Below, piece by piece: positions 7,830 through 14,917 of a DNA stretch of 64,000 nt. This DNA comes from Acidobacteriota bacterium (GTDB taxonomy: Bacteria > Acidobacteriota > Terriglobia > Terriglobales > Acidobacteriaceae): positions 1 to 64,000 of the forward strand of contig JAEYQK010000106.1 in NCBI GenBank assembly GCA_023410055.1, in the 5' to 3' direction. The position numbers and the translations under genes were made by a program. Below the pieces are notes generated by a model. It saw only the letters and a program-made list of their open reading frames with translations. It was not told where the DNA came from and searched no databases. Every line of letters starts with the position of its first letter. Position 1 is the stretch's first letter.

Positions 7830-7873
7830 TTTCGTGATCGGGTGATCGGGTGATCTTTCAGCGCTGAGGACGC
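7823..7873. repeat. Composite intergenic repeat, copy 3 (short)
   Basis: GTGATTTCGTGATCGGGTGA tandem followed by GCGCTGAGGACGCGGGGG. This is a shortened copy of the GTGATCGG/AAGGACGC element between the cysteine desulfurase and mnmA. It starts within the last codons of the desulfurase gene. Confidence 0.75.
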
Positions 7874-7895
7874 GGGGGAAGCAGAATGTTCGAGG

Positions 7896-7932
7896 TAGGG
7901 ATTCCTCGTCGCTGTGCTCCTCGGAAGGACAA
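7896..7932. repeat. Interspersed GATTCCTCGTCGCTGCGC element, copy 2
   Basis: AGGGATTCCTCGTCGCTGTG then CTCCTCGGAAGGACAA, nearly the same as copies at 2521 and 30981. It ends just before the mnmA start, so it forms part of the mnmA leader. Confidence 0.75.
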
Positions 7933-7944
7933 TCGGGATTGGGA

Positions 7945-9099
7945 ATGGGTGTGAAGCAGACAATTGCGGTGGCGATGTCGGGGGGAGTGGATTCGTCGAC
8001 GGTTGCGGCGATGCTACGGGCGGAGGGCTATGGCGTCGTTGGGTTGACGATGCAGCTGTGGAATCAGCGCAGGCTGGCGGATAAGTATGAGTCGGAACGT
8101 CCCCACGTTAGCCGCTCTGCGGCGGAACATGGGGCACCGGAGTTGGGTCAGGGGCGGTGCTGTTCGCTGGATGATGTGTATGACGCGAGGCGCGTGGCCG
8201 AGTCGCTGGGAATTCCGTATTACGTGGTCAATCAAGAACAGCGGTTTGAGCAGGATGTGGTGCGGCCGTTTGTGGATGAGTATCTGTCGGGGCGCACGCC
8301 GATTCCTTGTTCGCTTTGCAACAACCATTTGAAGTTCGATCAGTTGCTGGTGACGGCGCGGCAGATCGGGGCGGAGTTGCTGGCGACGGGGCACTATGCG
8401 CGTTGCGAATACGATGAGCAGCGTGGACGATGGCTGCTGAAGAAGCCGAAGGATGCGGCGAAGGACCAGACGTACTTCTTGTTCGGTCTGACGCAGGAGC
8501 AATTGAGTAGGACGCGGTTTCCGCTGGGGAACATGACGAAGCCGGAAGTACGCGAATTGGCGAAGCAGTACGGGCTTGCGCTGGCGGAGAAGCCAGATTC
8601 GCAGGAGATTTGTTTCGTTCCCAACGGCGACTACAAGAAGTTTCTCGATGCGTACATGGAGGAACAGGGGAGTGCGTTGCCGGATACATCGGGCGAGTTG
8701 GTAACGACGGATGGAAAGGTCATAGGCGAGCACGGCGGGATTCACAATTTCACGGTTGGTCAGCGGAAGGGGCTGGGGGTTGCGACGGGCTCGCCGTTGT
8801 ACGTGATCGAGGTGAATGGGGCGAAGAGGCAGGTCGTGGTTGGGAGTGATGAGGCGTTGTGGTCGCGGACGCTGCGAGCCGACAAGTTGAATTGGATTGC
8901 GGTTGAGGATTTGCGCGAGCCGATACGGGTGGAGGTCAAGATTCGGAACAAGCATCAGGCGGCAGCGGCGGTGATCGAGAAGGTTGGAGAAAACGGGATT
9001 GTAGCGACGTTCGATGAACCGCAGAGGGCGATCACGCCGGGACAGGCAGCGGTGTTCTACGAAGGGGACGTGGTTGTGGGCGGGGGATGGATCAAATGA
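7945..9099 (+). CDS. mnmA: tRNA-specific 2-thiouridylase MnmA
   Basis: Adenylates and thiolates U34 of tRNA Lys, Glu and Gln to 2-thiouridine. The PP-loop AMSGGVDSS is at the N-terminus. The catalytic Cys pair is in PCSLCNNHLKF (about residue 112) and EICFVPNGDYKKF (about residue 218), and TGHYAR and KDQTYFLF are as expected. The ATG at 7945 is used; the GTG at 7951 is an equally possible start and a TTG at 7939 is less likely. Residues about 53-65 (RPHVSRSAAEHGAP) do not belong to the family: they are encoded by a palindromic repeat at 8101-8138 sitting in the loop between the PP-loop domain and CCSLDDVYDAR. The cysteine desulfurase upstream is the likely sulfur donor. Confidence 0.96.
   Translation: MGVKQTIAVAMSGGVDSSTVAAMLRAEGYGVVGLTMQLWNQRRLADKYESERPHVSRSAAEHGAPELGQGRCCSLDDVYDARRVAESLGIPYYVVNQEQRFEQDVVRPFVDEYLSGRTPIPCSLCNNHLKFDQLLVTARQIGAELLATGHYARCEYDEQRGRWLLKKPKDAAKDQTYFLFGLTQEQLSRTRFPLGNMTKPEVRELAKQYGLALAEKPDSQEICFVPNGDYKKFLDAYMEEQGSALPDTSGELVTTDGKVIGEHGGIHNFTVGQRKGLGVATGSPLYVIEVNGAKRQVVVGSDEALWSRTLRADKLNWIAVEDLREPIRVEVKIRNKHQAAAAVIEKVGENGIVATFDEPQRAITPGQAAVFYEGDVVVGGGWIK
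8101..8138. repeat. Palindromic repeat embedded in the mnmA coding sequence
   Basis: CCCCACGTTAGCCGC, TCT, then GCGGCGGAACATGGGGCACC folds as a long hairpin with one mismatch. The same outer stem (CCCCACGTT / AACGTGGGGCACC) occurs between genes at 4141-4182 and twice inside lhr (34979, 35051). The insertion keeps the mnmA frame. Confidence 0.9.
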
Positions 9100-9103
9100 A
9101 GCA

Positions 9104-9182
9104 GCGGGTGATCGGGTGATTTCGTGATCGGGTGATCGAACGCCTTCAACGCAAAGGACGCGAAGGACGCAAAGGCAAGTCG
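9104..9182. repeat. Composite intergenic repeat, copy 4
   Basis: CGGGTGATCGGGTGATTTCG with further GTGATCGGG units, then CAACGCAAAGGACGCGAAGG and ACGCAAAGG. It starts 5 bases after the mnmA stop and precedes a hairpin terminator. Confidence 0.85.
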
Positions 9183-9196
9183 AAAAGATAAGCATG

Positions 9197-9226
9197 AAAA
9201 CGGCCTCCTAAATCGAGGCCGTTTTT
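9197..9226. terminator. Bidirectional intrinsic terminator between mnmA and the convergent gene
   Basis: Perfect 11-base stem AAAACGGCCTC / GAGGCCGTTTT with a 7-base loop, followed by more T on the plus strand and by T-rich sequence on the minus strand. It sits between convergent genes and can stop both. Confidence 0.85.
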
Positions 9227-9255
9227 ATTACGGAAGCTGATCGCTGATCGTATTG

Positions 9256-9762
9256 CTAAATGAACATTTCGTCGCGGGGGATACCGTCGCCGGGTTGCCG
9301 GCCGCGGCGGAAGAGCGTGCTGAGGCCAGTGGTCAGGCCATGGATGAATCCCGACGCGACGCGGACGGGCGAGATCACGGAGCGCTGAACGATCTCGGTT
9401 GTTTCCTCGACCTTGTCCATGGTACGGGTGACGAGTTCGTCGGCGCGAATGACTTGCAGGCGCGTGCGGTCGAGAACGTCGTCGAGCGTCACATCAATGC
9501 GTTCCACCTGACTACGAAGTGTGGTCGACGTGGACGCGAGATTGTCGACGATGGTCTCAACCTTGGGGCGCGTGCTGACGATAAGGCTCTGGGCGGCATC
9601 GAGCGTCGGCATGGCTTTCGCGTGGACCTCGATCGCGAGGGCCTCCATGCGAGCGCTGCTCTTTTTGAATGCCGCGTACATCGCAAGGAGAATGCCGGTC
9701 TGAAATATGATCGCAATTGCGGCGATGATGATGAAAATGTTTACGTAGACAGGGCTGTTCAT
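9256..9762 (-). CDS. Membrane-anchored coiled-coil protein of unknown function
   Basis: A 168-residue protein with one N-terminal membrane segment (residues about 8-30, IFIIIAAIAIIFQTGILLAM). A long helical stretch rich in V, L, T and D with heptad-like spacing follows (IVSTRPKVETIVDNLASTST, then VERIDVTLDDVLDRT), and a basic C-terminus (FRRGRQPGDG). The pattern resembles DUF948-type proteins, but I do not claim membership. It lies 58 bases downstream of the YtxH-like gene on the same strand and probably shares its transcript, so the two may act together at the membrane under stress (inference). Confidence 0.75.
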   Translation of the reverse strand: MNSPVYVNIFIIIAAIAIIFQTGILLAMYAAFKKSSARMEALAIEVHAKAMPTLDAAQSLIVSTRPKVETIVDNLASTSTTLRSQVERIDVTLDDVLDRTRLQVIRADELVTRTMDKVEETTEIVQRSVISPVRVASGFIHGLTTGLSTLFRRGRQPGDGIPRDEMFI

Positions 9763-9820
9763 TGATGCGCCTCAAGCGCTCTCTGCCGAAGGAGCGGCAG
9801 GGAGCGCGAATGGTAATTCA

Positions 9821-10126
9821 TTAACCCTTCGTTGGGGTCTCCTGCGTTGCTTCCTGATAGGCCTGCTTGCCAGCCTGAAATGCCGAGCGAATCTGTTGAC
9901 GTTGACCCTCGACGGCTTCTTTTCCGCGCTGGACCCAATCGCCTGCCTGTTCCTTGAAGTCACCGGCTTTCGTGACAACGAATTCACGGCCCTCCTCAAA
10001 CTTGTTGCGAATTGCTTCGCGGGTTTCAGCGCCGGATTTCGGGGCATAGAGCACGCCGATGACTGCGCCGACGCCCAAGCCTGCCAAAAACCACAGGAAA
10101 GAATTGCTGCCGTTATCTTCTGACAT
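9821..10126 (-). CDS. YtxH domain-containing small membrane protein
   Basis: A 101-residue protein. A glycine-rich membrane segment (FLWFLAGLGVGAVIGVLYAP, residues 10-29) leads straight into KSGAETREAIRNKFEEG, the signature of YtxH/gas-vesicle-like stress proteins. The rest is an amphipathic, Lys/Gln/Glu-rich helix. The ATG at 10126 is preceded by GGAGG on the coding strand. First gene of a two-gene unit with the coiled-coil membrane protein downstream. Function in this family is poorly known; a general stress role is inferred. Confidence 0.85.
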   Translation of the reverse strand: MSEDNGSNSFLWFLAGLGVGAVIGVLYAPKSGAETREAIRNKFEEGREFVVTKAGDFKEQAGDWVQRGKEAVEGQRQQIRSAFQAGKQAYQEATQETPTKG

Positions 10127-10223
10127 GTTTTAAAGCCTCCTGAGGTATCCAAGTCTCGCGATGGTAGCACCCACGTCATAAGAATACAACGGCTGGGCAG
10201 GAATGGAAGTCACGAAAGAGCTT

Positions 10224-10300
10224 GTGACCGGGCGATCTGGTGATCGGGCCGTTGTCATTAGCAAGAACCTTTGCATCGCGAAGGGCGCGAAGGAAGATCT
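10224..10300. repeat. Degenerate composite repeat, copy 5
   Basis: GACCGGGCGATCTGGTGATC followed after a spacer by TTTGCATCGCGAAGGGCGCG and AAGGA. Recognisable but diverged from the other GTGATCGG/AAGGACGC copies. It lies in the gap between the YtxH-like gene and the SDR gene. Confidence 0.55.
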
Positions 10301-10343
10301 AAGAAGACACTCGTGGAGCATCGCTCAGGAGACGAAGGTAGAG

Positions 10344-11072
10344 CTATGGCTTCATTGTGGGACGGATGATGAGTTCGCTGACAAACGATTGCGAAGTCTG
10401 CGTGACTAGCATTTCGATCGCGTGTGCTATGTCATCGGGCTTGAGCATCTTGTTGGGATCTTTGCCTTCGTGCGGGCTGAGATCGGATTGAGTAGAGCCA
10501 GGGCAGACGACAGAAACGCGAATGTTGTGGGAACGGAGTTCTTCGGCGACTGAGTAGCTGAGACCGTTGAGTCCCCATTTTGATGCGGCATAGGCGGCGC
10601 CGTTGGGAAGTGGGTTTTTGCTGGCGATGGAAGAGATGTTAACGATATGGCCCGTGCGGGCGCGGATCATCATTGGCGCGAAGGCGCGGATGCAGTAGTA
10701 CACGCCACGCAAATTGGTATTGAGGATCAGGTCCCACTGTTCGGGCGGAAGCTGGTGGAGCGGGCCGCCAAAGCCGCCGAGACCGGCGTTGTTGACCAGG
10801 ATGTCGACTCTCTGAAAGCGTTCGAGGACTTCGTTGGCTAAGGATTCCACGGAAGAAAAGGCGGTGACATCGCAAGGAATCGGTTCGCAGCGATGGCCCG
10901 CGTTTTTGATTTTTGCTGCGGCAGAGTCCAGAGCGGAACGGTTCCGGCCGCAGATAACGGCGGTTGCTCCGAGTGCGGCGAGGCGACGAGCAATGCCTTC
11001 ACCTATTCCGTGCCCGCCTCCGGTGATCACGGCAACTTGGCCAGATAGTAAAGGGCTATTTGTGACCGTCAT
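10344..11072 (-). CDS. Short-chain dehydrogenase/reductase (FabG-like)
   Basis: A 242-residue classical SDR. The NAD(P)-binding TGGGHGIGEG is at about residue 16, NNAG at about residue 92, the catalytic Ser in NISSIAS at about 145 and the Tyr/Lys pair in YAASKWG at about 158. The CGRN after the second beta strand suggests NADP preference, since the Arg follows the strand (inference). The ATG at 11072 has GGAGG ten bases upstream; a longer TTG start at 11096 is less likely. It stands alone. The closest general activity is 3-oxoacyl reductase-like, but the substrate cannot be told from sequence. Confidence 0.88.
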   Translation of the reverse strand: MTVTNSPLLSGQVAVITGGGHGIGEGIARRLAALGATAVICGRNRSALDSAAAKIKNAGHRCEPIPCDVTAFSSVESLANEVLERFQRVDILVNNAGLGGFGGPLHQLPPEQWDLILNTNLRGVYYCIRAFAPMMIRARTGHIVNISSIASKNPLPNGAAYAASKWGLNGLSYSVAEELRSHNIRVSVVCPGSTQSDLSPHEGKDPNKMLKPDDIAHAIEMLVTQTSQSFVSELIIRPTMKP

Positions 11073-11196
11073 TCTCGTAATGCCTCCGAACCTCAAAAAT
11101 ACGACGTTCTGAAGAGTCTTTGATGTCAGCGCTTACGTCCTGCGACGAGAAAACCTGCATCAAAGGTTTACCAGTAAGCTAACAGAAACACATAAC

Positions 11197-11224
11197 TTGC
11201 TTAAAATGAGAGACATCCTATAAT
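11197..11224 (+). promoter_or_regulatory. Sigma-70-type promoter for the exported TPR-like protein
   Basis: TTGCTT at 11197-11202 and a perfect TATAAT at 11219-11224 with a 16-base spacer. It implies a leader of about 170 bases before the ATG at 11403. The rest of the 330-base gap 11073-11402 shows no gene. Confidence 0.6.
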
Positions 11225-11402
11225 CTGCTACTGCCACCCTTTCTGGTGTTAAGGTTGGAGCAGGGAGAGGTTGTCATTTCGAGTAGGAACGGGGCCGAGA
11301 AATGCGTGGGCGAAAGAGGCCTACGCGGTTGAGAGACGCTGCGCGAATTTTTGCGGGCGTGTTTCACGAAGTCGCCACTTCCACCGTACTAAGGAGTCAT
11401 CG

Positions 11403-12713
11403 ATGAAGAAGTCGATTGTCGTGTTCATGGTTGTGTTCGCGTTGCTGGCTGGAGCACAGACGACCCAACAGCCTGCCACTAGCGCACCCGCGGCGTCCGG
11501 TCAACCCGCGTCGCAGCAGAAGACGATCAAAGATCCGGCCGAGTACAACGCGTACGTCAACGCGATGAAGACGACCGATCCCAGCCAGAAAGCCATTCAG
11601 ATGGAAGGTTTTCTGCAGCAGTATCCGAACAGCGTAATGAAGGAAGACGCGCTGGAATTGTTGATGGGCGCGTACCAGCAGGCGAACAACCTCCCAAAGG
11701 TTGTGGAGACTGCAAAGCGCCTGATTCAAGCAAATCCAAACAATCTGAAAGCACTTGCGCTGCTGACGTACTTAACACGTGCACAGGCCACGACTCCGCC
11801 GCAGCTTGTGGAAGCCGCGCAGTACGGGGAGCAGGGCTTGAAGGCGCTGCAGGTGGCGACGAAGCCGGAAGGTTTGGCCGATGCTGATTGGGAGAAGTTC
11901 AAGGCCCAAGTGGCTCCGATATTCTACGGCGCGGTAGGCCAGAACGCATATGCTACGAAGGACTACGCGACCGCGCAGAAGAACCTCCAGCAAGCCGTGA
12001 ATGCGAATCCGAACGACATGTCGAACGTGTATCCGCTGGCGGCTTCTTATCTGGAATCGAATCCGGTCGATCCGCTTGGGTTCTGGTACATCGCTCATGC
12101 GGCTGCGCTGGCTGCTCAAACTCCGCAACAGCAACAGCAGATTTTGAAATATGGCCGCGCGAGGTACATACGCTTCCACGGCGGCGATGACGGCTGGAAT
12201 GAAATTGTGCAGCAAGCTGCCGCACAGACCGCTCCTCCAGCTGGGTTCACTGTGAAACCGGCACCAACACCGGCGGAGCAGGCTGCGAAGCTTGCGCAAG
12301 AGAAGCCGGTTAGTCAGATGAGCTTTGACGAAATTCAGCTGATTCTGACCTCCGGCAACCAGGAAGCTGCGGACAAGGTGTGGGCGGAACTGAAGGACAA
12401 GCCGACGACTTTCCAGGCAAAAGTTGTGACTGCAACCGCCACAAAGCTGGGGCTGGCTGCTACTTACGACAATGGGCAGAACAAGGTCATCGACGTCGAG
12501 TTGACCATGACGGCAGCAATACCGGCTCGTTTGATCCCAAAGGTGGAGTCGGACGCGACGGTGCAGGGCGTGCCTGTTTCCTACACGGCGAAGCCGTTCC
12601 TGATCGTCATGACGAAGGGCGTGCTGGCAGGGAAGGAACCTCCTGCTGAGCCGGCGCCGAAGAAGACCACTCCCAAGCCCCCGGCTGGAAAGAAGGCTCC
12701 GGTCAAGAAGTAG
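11403..12713 (+). CDS. Exported TPR-like repeat protein
   Basis: A 436-residue protein starting at ATG 11403, preceded by AAGGAG. An upstream frame extension to 11271 is rejected for lack of a ribosome binding site. Residues 1-18 are a signal peptide (KKSIVVFMVVFALLAGA). Helical repeats follow: a tetratricopeptide-like block covers about residues 40-270 (QKAIQMEGFLQQYPNS, VVETAKRLIQANPNN, DYATAQKNLQQAVNANPNDM). The C-terminal 150 residues are a separate region ending in a Lys/Pro/Ala-rich tail (PKKTTPKPPAGKKAPVKK). Probably periplasmic or outer-membrane associated; TPR units suggest protein-protein contacts. The specific role is not known. A strong hairpin terminator follows. Confidence 0.82.
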   Translation: MKKSIVVFMVVFALLAGAQTTQQPATSAPAASGQPASQQKTIKDPAEYNAYVNAMKTTDPSQKAIQMEGFLQQYPNSVMKEDALELLMGAYQQANNLPKVVETAKRLIQANPNNLKALALLTYLTRAQATTPPQLVEAAQYGEQGLKALQVATKPEGLADADWEKFKAQVAPIFYGAVGQNAYATKDYATAQKNLQQAVNANPNDMSNVYPLAASYLESNPVDPLGFWYIAHAAALAAQTPQQQQQILKYGRARYIRFHGGDDGWNEIVQQAAAQTAPPAGFTVKPAPTPAEQAAKLAQEKPVSQMSFDEIQLILTSGNQEAADKVWAELKDKPTTFQAKVVTATATKLGLAATYDNGQNKVIDVELTMTAAIPARLIPKVESDATVQGVPVSYTAKPFLIVMTKGVLAGKEPPAEPAPKKTTPKPPAGKKAPVKK

Positions 12714-12731
12714 ATCGACTTTCGAAAAGTT

Positions 12732-12761
12732 ATGGCCTCTCCCTCGGGAGAGGCCATTTTT
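12732..12761 (+). terminator. Intrinsic terminator after the TPR-like gene
   Basis: Perfect 12-base stem ATGGCCTCTCCC / GGGAGAGGCCAT with a 2-base centre (loop in practice larger), then TTTTT. It lies 19 bases after the stop codon. Confidence 0.9.
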
Positions 12762-12793
12762 GTTTCCATGAGTGCTGTCTTTGTCAAACCTTG

Positions 12794-13075
12794 CTATCTG
12801 GCTATTTTCCTGGTTTCGACGATAACAGGACGTGCGCTGCGCGGGGGGCGGCGAGAACCGCTGCGAACGGAGCGCGCATCAAGATTGAGTTCGGCGATGG
12901 TGCGGCTGAGAGTGTTGCGATGCATGCCCAGGGCACGTGCCGCCTTGCATTGATTGCCGTTGTTCTCCTGAAGAACGGTGATGATAAATCGTTTCTTGAA
13001 TTCGCGAACAGCTTCGGAATAGAGAATTCCACTCTTGTACATCTGGCTCACCAGATTTTCGAGTTGATCCTTCAC
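12794..13075 (-). CDS. Fis-type helix-turn-helix DNA-binding protein
   Basis: A 93-residue protein starting at GTG 13075 with GAGAGAGGCG upstream. Residues about 25-65 contain the Fis-family core: FKKRFIITVLQENNGNQCKA then ARALGMHRNTLSRTIAELNL, where AARALGMHRNTL is the HTH recognition unit shared with Fis and the C-termini of NtrC-type activators. The tail is Arg-rich. There is no receiver or AAA+ domain, so it is a stand-alone regulator. It lies 51 bases downstream of cvpA in the purC-cvpA direction. Regulation of its own operon is possible but not shown. Confidence 0.85.
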   Translation of the reverse strand: MKDQLENLVSQMYKSGILYSEAVREFKKRFIITVLQENNGNQCKAARALGMHRNTLSRTIAELNLDARSVRSGSRRPPRSARPVIVETRKIAR

Positions 13076-13125
13076 GACGCCTCTCTCTGACTAAATCTCA
13101 CAGGTGTTACAACCAAGTTGATGTT

Positions 13126-13734
13126 TCATTTTCCCGCGATTCCTTGCTTCGGATCATTCTTGATTTCGGGATTGATCATGGGCGCAGCGTTCTGCTTTTC
13201 CATGATCTTACTCGCGCCCTTGACGCGCATATCGCGGATTGCTTTCAGCCCGTCGTTGAAGCGGGATCTGACGTTAGCAGGAGCGACCCAGACTGCAGCA
13301 CGAGTCACAACGAGCATGTACGGAGCAATCGAAGATTGCGCGATCAGGCTATTGTCGGGAGCAAAGGAGGTGAGCGCCAACAACAAAACGGCCACCGCCA
13401 GCACGCCGCGAATAAGTCCGAATGCAGCACCTAGCAGGCGATCAAACCAGCGCAGGCCGGCTTCCTTGAAGAACCAGCGAGCGAGGCGTCCTACGATGCC
13501 CGCGATCAGTGCAACCGCAATGAAAATTGTCAAAAATCCAGCAATGTCCGCCACCCAGGCAGACTTCACGAACGGCAAATACCACGAAGCCACTCGCGTA
13601 TAACCCCAAGCGGCCGTCAGATATCCGACGATAACGCCCGCCAGGGAAAACAACTCATAAAAAAAACCTTGTGACGCGGCCAGCAGCACCGAAACAAGTA
13701 GTACCGCGACGATGATCCAGTCGAGGCCGCTCAT
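13126..13734 (-). CDS. cvpA: CvpA family membrane protein
   Basis: A 202-residue integral membrane protein with four hydrophobic segments (residues about 5-25, 30-48, 64-86 and 101-123) and the family features LDWIIVAVLL, the SQGFFYELFSLAG region and GLIRGVLAVAVLLL. The C-terminal tail of about 60 residues is soluble and charged. CvpA is known from colicin V production and envelope stress, and in many genomes is linked to purine genes. Here it starts 3 bases after purC and is clearly co-transcribed with it. Confidence 0.88.
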   Translation of the reverse strand: MSGLDWIIVAVLLVSVLLAASQGFFYELFSLAGVIVGYLTAAWGYTRVASWYLPFVKSAWVADIAGFLTIFIAVALIAGIVGRLARWFFKEAGLRWFDRLLGAAFGLIRGVLAVAVLLLALTSFAPDNSLIAQSSIAPYMLVVTRAAVWVAPANVRSRFNDGLKAIRDMRVKGASKIMEKQNAAPMINPEIKNDPKQGIAGK

Positions 13735-13737
13735 GCT

Positions 13738-14646
13738 TCACTGCAGCCTGCGACCGGTCAGGCGATAGTAGGCCTCAAGATACTTCTCGGTCGTTTTCGC
13801 CTGAACGTTGTCCGGAAGCGGTGGAGCAGGCGGCTGCTTGTCCCAGCGAATCTCTTCCAGATAATCGCGCACGTACTGCTTGTCAAAGGATTCCTGACTC
13901 TTGCCCGCTACGTAGTTTTCGGCAGGCCAGAATCTTGAAGAATCCGGAGTAAGCACTTCGTCGGCAAGGGTGATGCCTCGTGCAGTATTTCCAAACTCAA
14001 ATTTCGTATCGGCAATAATAATGCCGCGCTCCAGCGCGTAATCGGCCGCCTTCTTGTAAACGCGCAAACTCAGGTCGCGTAGTTTCTGACTGAGTTCTTC
14101 GCCGACGATTCTGCACATCTGGTCGAACGAAATGTTCTCATCGTGGCCGCTCGTGGCCTTGGTAGCTGGAGTGAAGATCGGTTCCGGCAACTTCGACGCT
14201 TCAGTCAGACCGGAGGGCAGCTTGATGCCGCAAACTGCACCGGACTGTTTGTACTCTTTCAAGCCGGAGCCAGAAAGATAGCCGCGGACGACGCATTCTA
14301 CGGGGAACATCTCGGCGCGATTGACCAGCATGGAGCGTCCACGCAATTGATCGGCGTATTTGCGAAGTTCCGCGGGATATTGATCGACATCGGCGGTGAT
14401 CAAGTGGTTCGGTACGACATCACTCAGGAAGTCGAACCAGAACAACGAAAGCTGTGTCAGGACGCGCCCCTTTTCGGGAATTCCCGAAGCAAGGACATAA
14501 TCGAAAGCCGAGATTCGGTCGCTTGCTACAAACAGGAGGCGGTCGTTGCTAACGCGGTAAACGTCGCGCACTTTGCCGCTCGCGAAGAGCTGCAAATCCG
14601 GGATTTCTGTGTGGATCAGAACTTTGCTTTGATTTTGATCGTTCAC
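13738..14646 (-). CDS. purC: Phosphoribosylaminoimidazole-succinocarboxamide synthase (SAICAR synthetase)
   Basis: Purine biosynthesis step that joins CAIR with aspartate using ATP. The glycine-free N-terminal strand ASGKVRDVYRV, then FVASDRISAFDYVL, VECVVRGYLSGSG and the later DTKFEFG and LADEVLTPDSSRFWP blocks are all typical. The 302-residue product fits the longer PurC type. The GTG at 14646 is chosen because a TTGACA/TAGAAT promoter lies just upstream, and the alternative TTG at 14700 falls inside the -35 box. It heads the purC-cvpA-fis-like operon. Confidence 0.95.
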   Translation of the reverse strand: MNDQNQSKVLIHTEIPDLQLFASGKVRDVYRVSNDRLLFVASDRISAFDYVLASGIPEKGRVLTQLSLFWFDFLSDVVPNHLITADVDQYPAELRKYADQLRGRSMLVNRAEMFPVECVVRGYLSGSGLKEYKQSGAVCGIKLPSGLTEASKLPEPIFTPATKATSGHDENISFDQMCRIVGEELSQKLRDLSLRVYKKAADYALERGIIIADTKFEFGNTARGITLADEVLTPDSSRFWPAENYVAGKSQESFDKQYVRDYLEEIRWDKQPPAPPLPDNVQAKTTEKYLEAYYRLTGRRLQ

Positions 14647-14672
14647 GGGAATTCTTCTATCGAGACTTCGGT

Positions 14673-14700
14673 ATTCTAGCTGCCAGCGAGAGATTGTCAA
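14673..14700 (-). promoter_or_regulatory. Promoter of purC
   Basis: On the minus strand a consensus TTGACA (14700-14695) and TAGAAT (14678-14673) are separated by 16 bases. Transcription would start near 14666, giving a leader of about 20 bases before the GTG start. Confidence 0.75.
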
Positions 14701-14917
14701 CGGGTGAAATTTTTATCGAGACAGCAAAGATTAATTTATCAGAAAAACTGTTGACAGGAGACGCGGTGAAGTTCCGATTCAAGGTCGGACAAAACAGGGT
14801 CGACGTTCTTTTGAGATGCAGGAGCACACAAGAGGGCAAGTCTCATCGCCTTTGTACTCGATCCCTCGCTGGCCAGCAGCGTTGCCGCGAACAGGCTACT
14901 GGCCAGTTGTGCGAACT

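Noticed and set aside
8014..9195. A 393-codon minus-strand frame across mnmA
   Set aside because: Antisense to mnmA, Arg/Pro/His-rich with no domain pattern; mnmA on the other strand has all its motifs.
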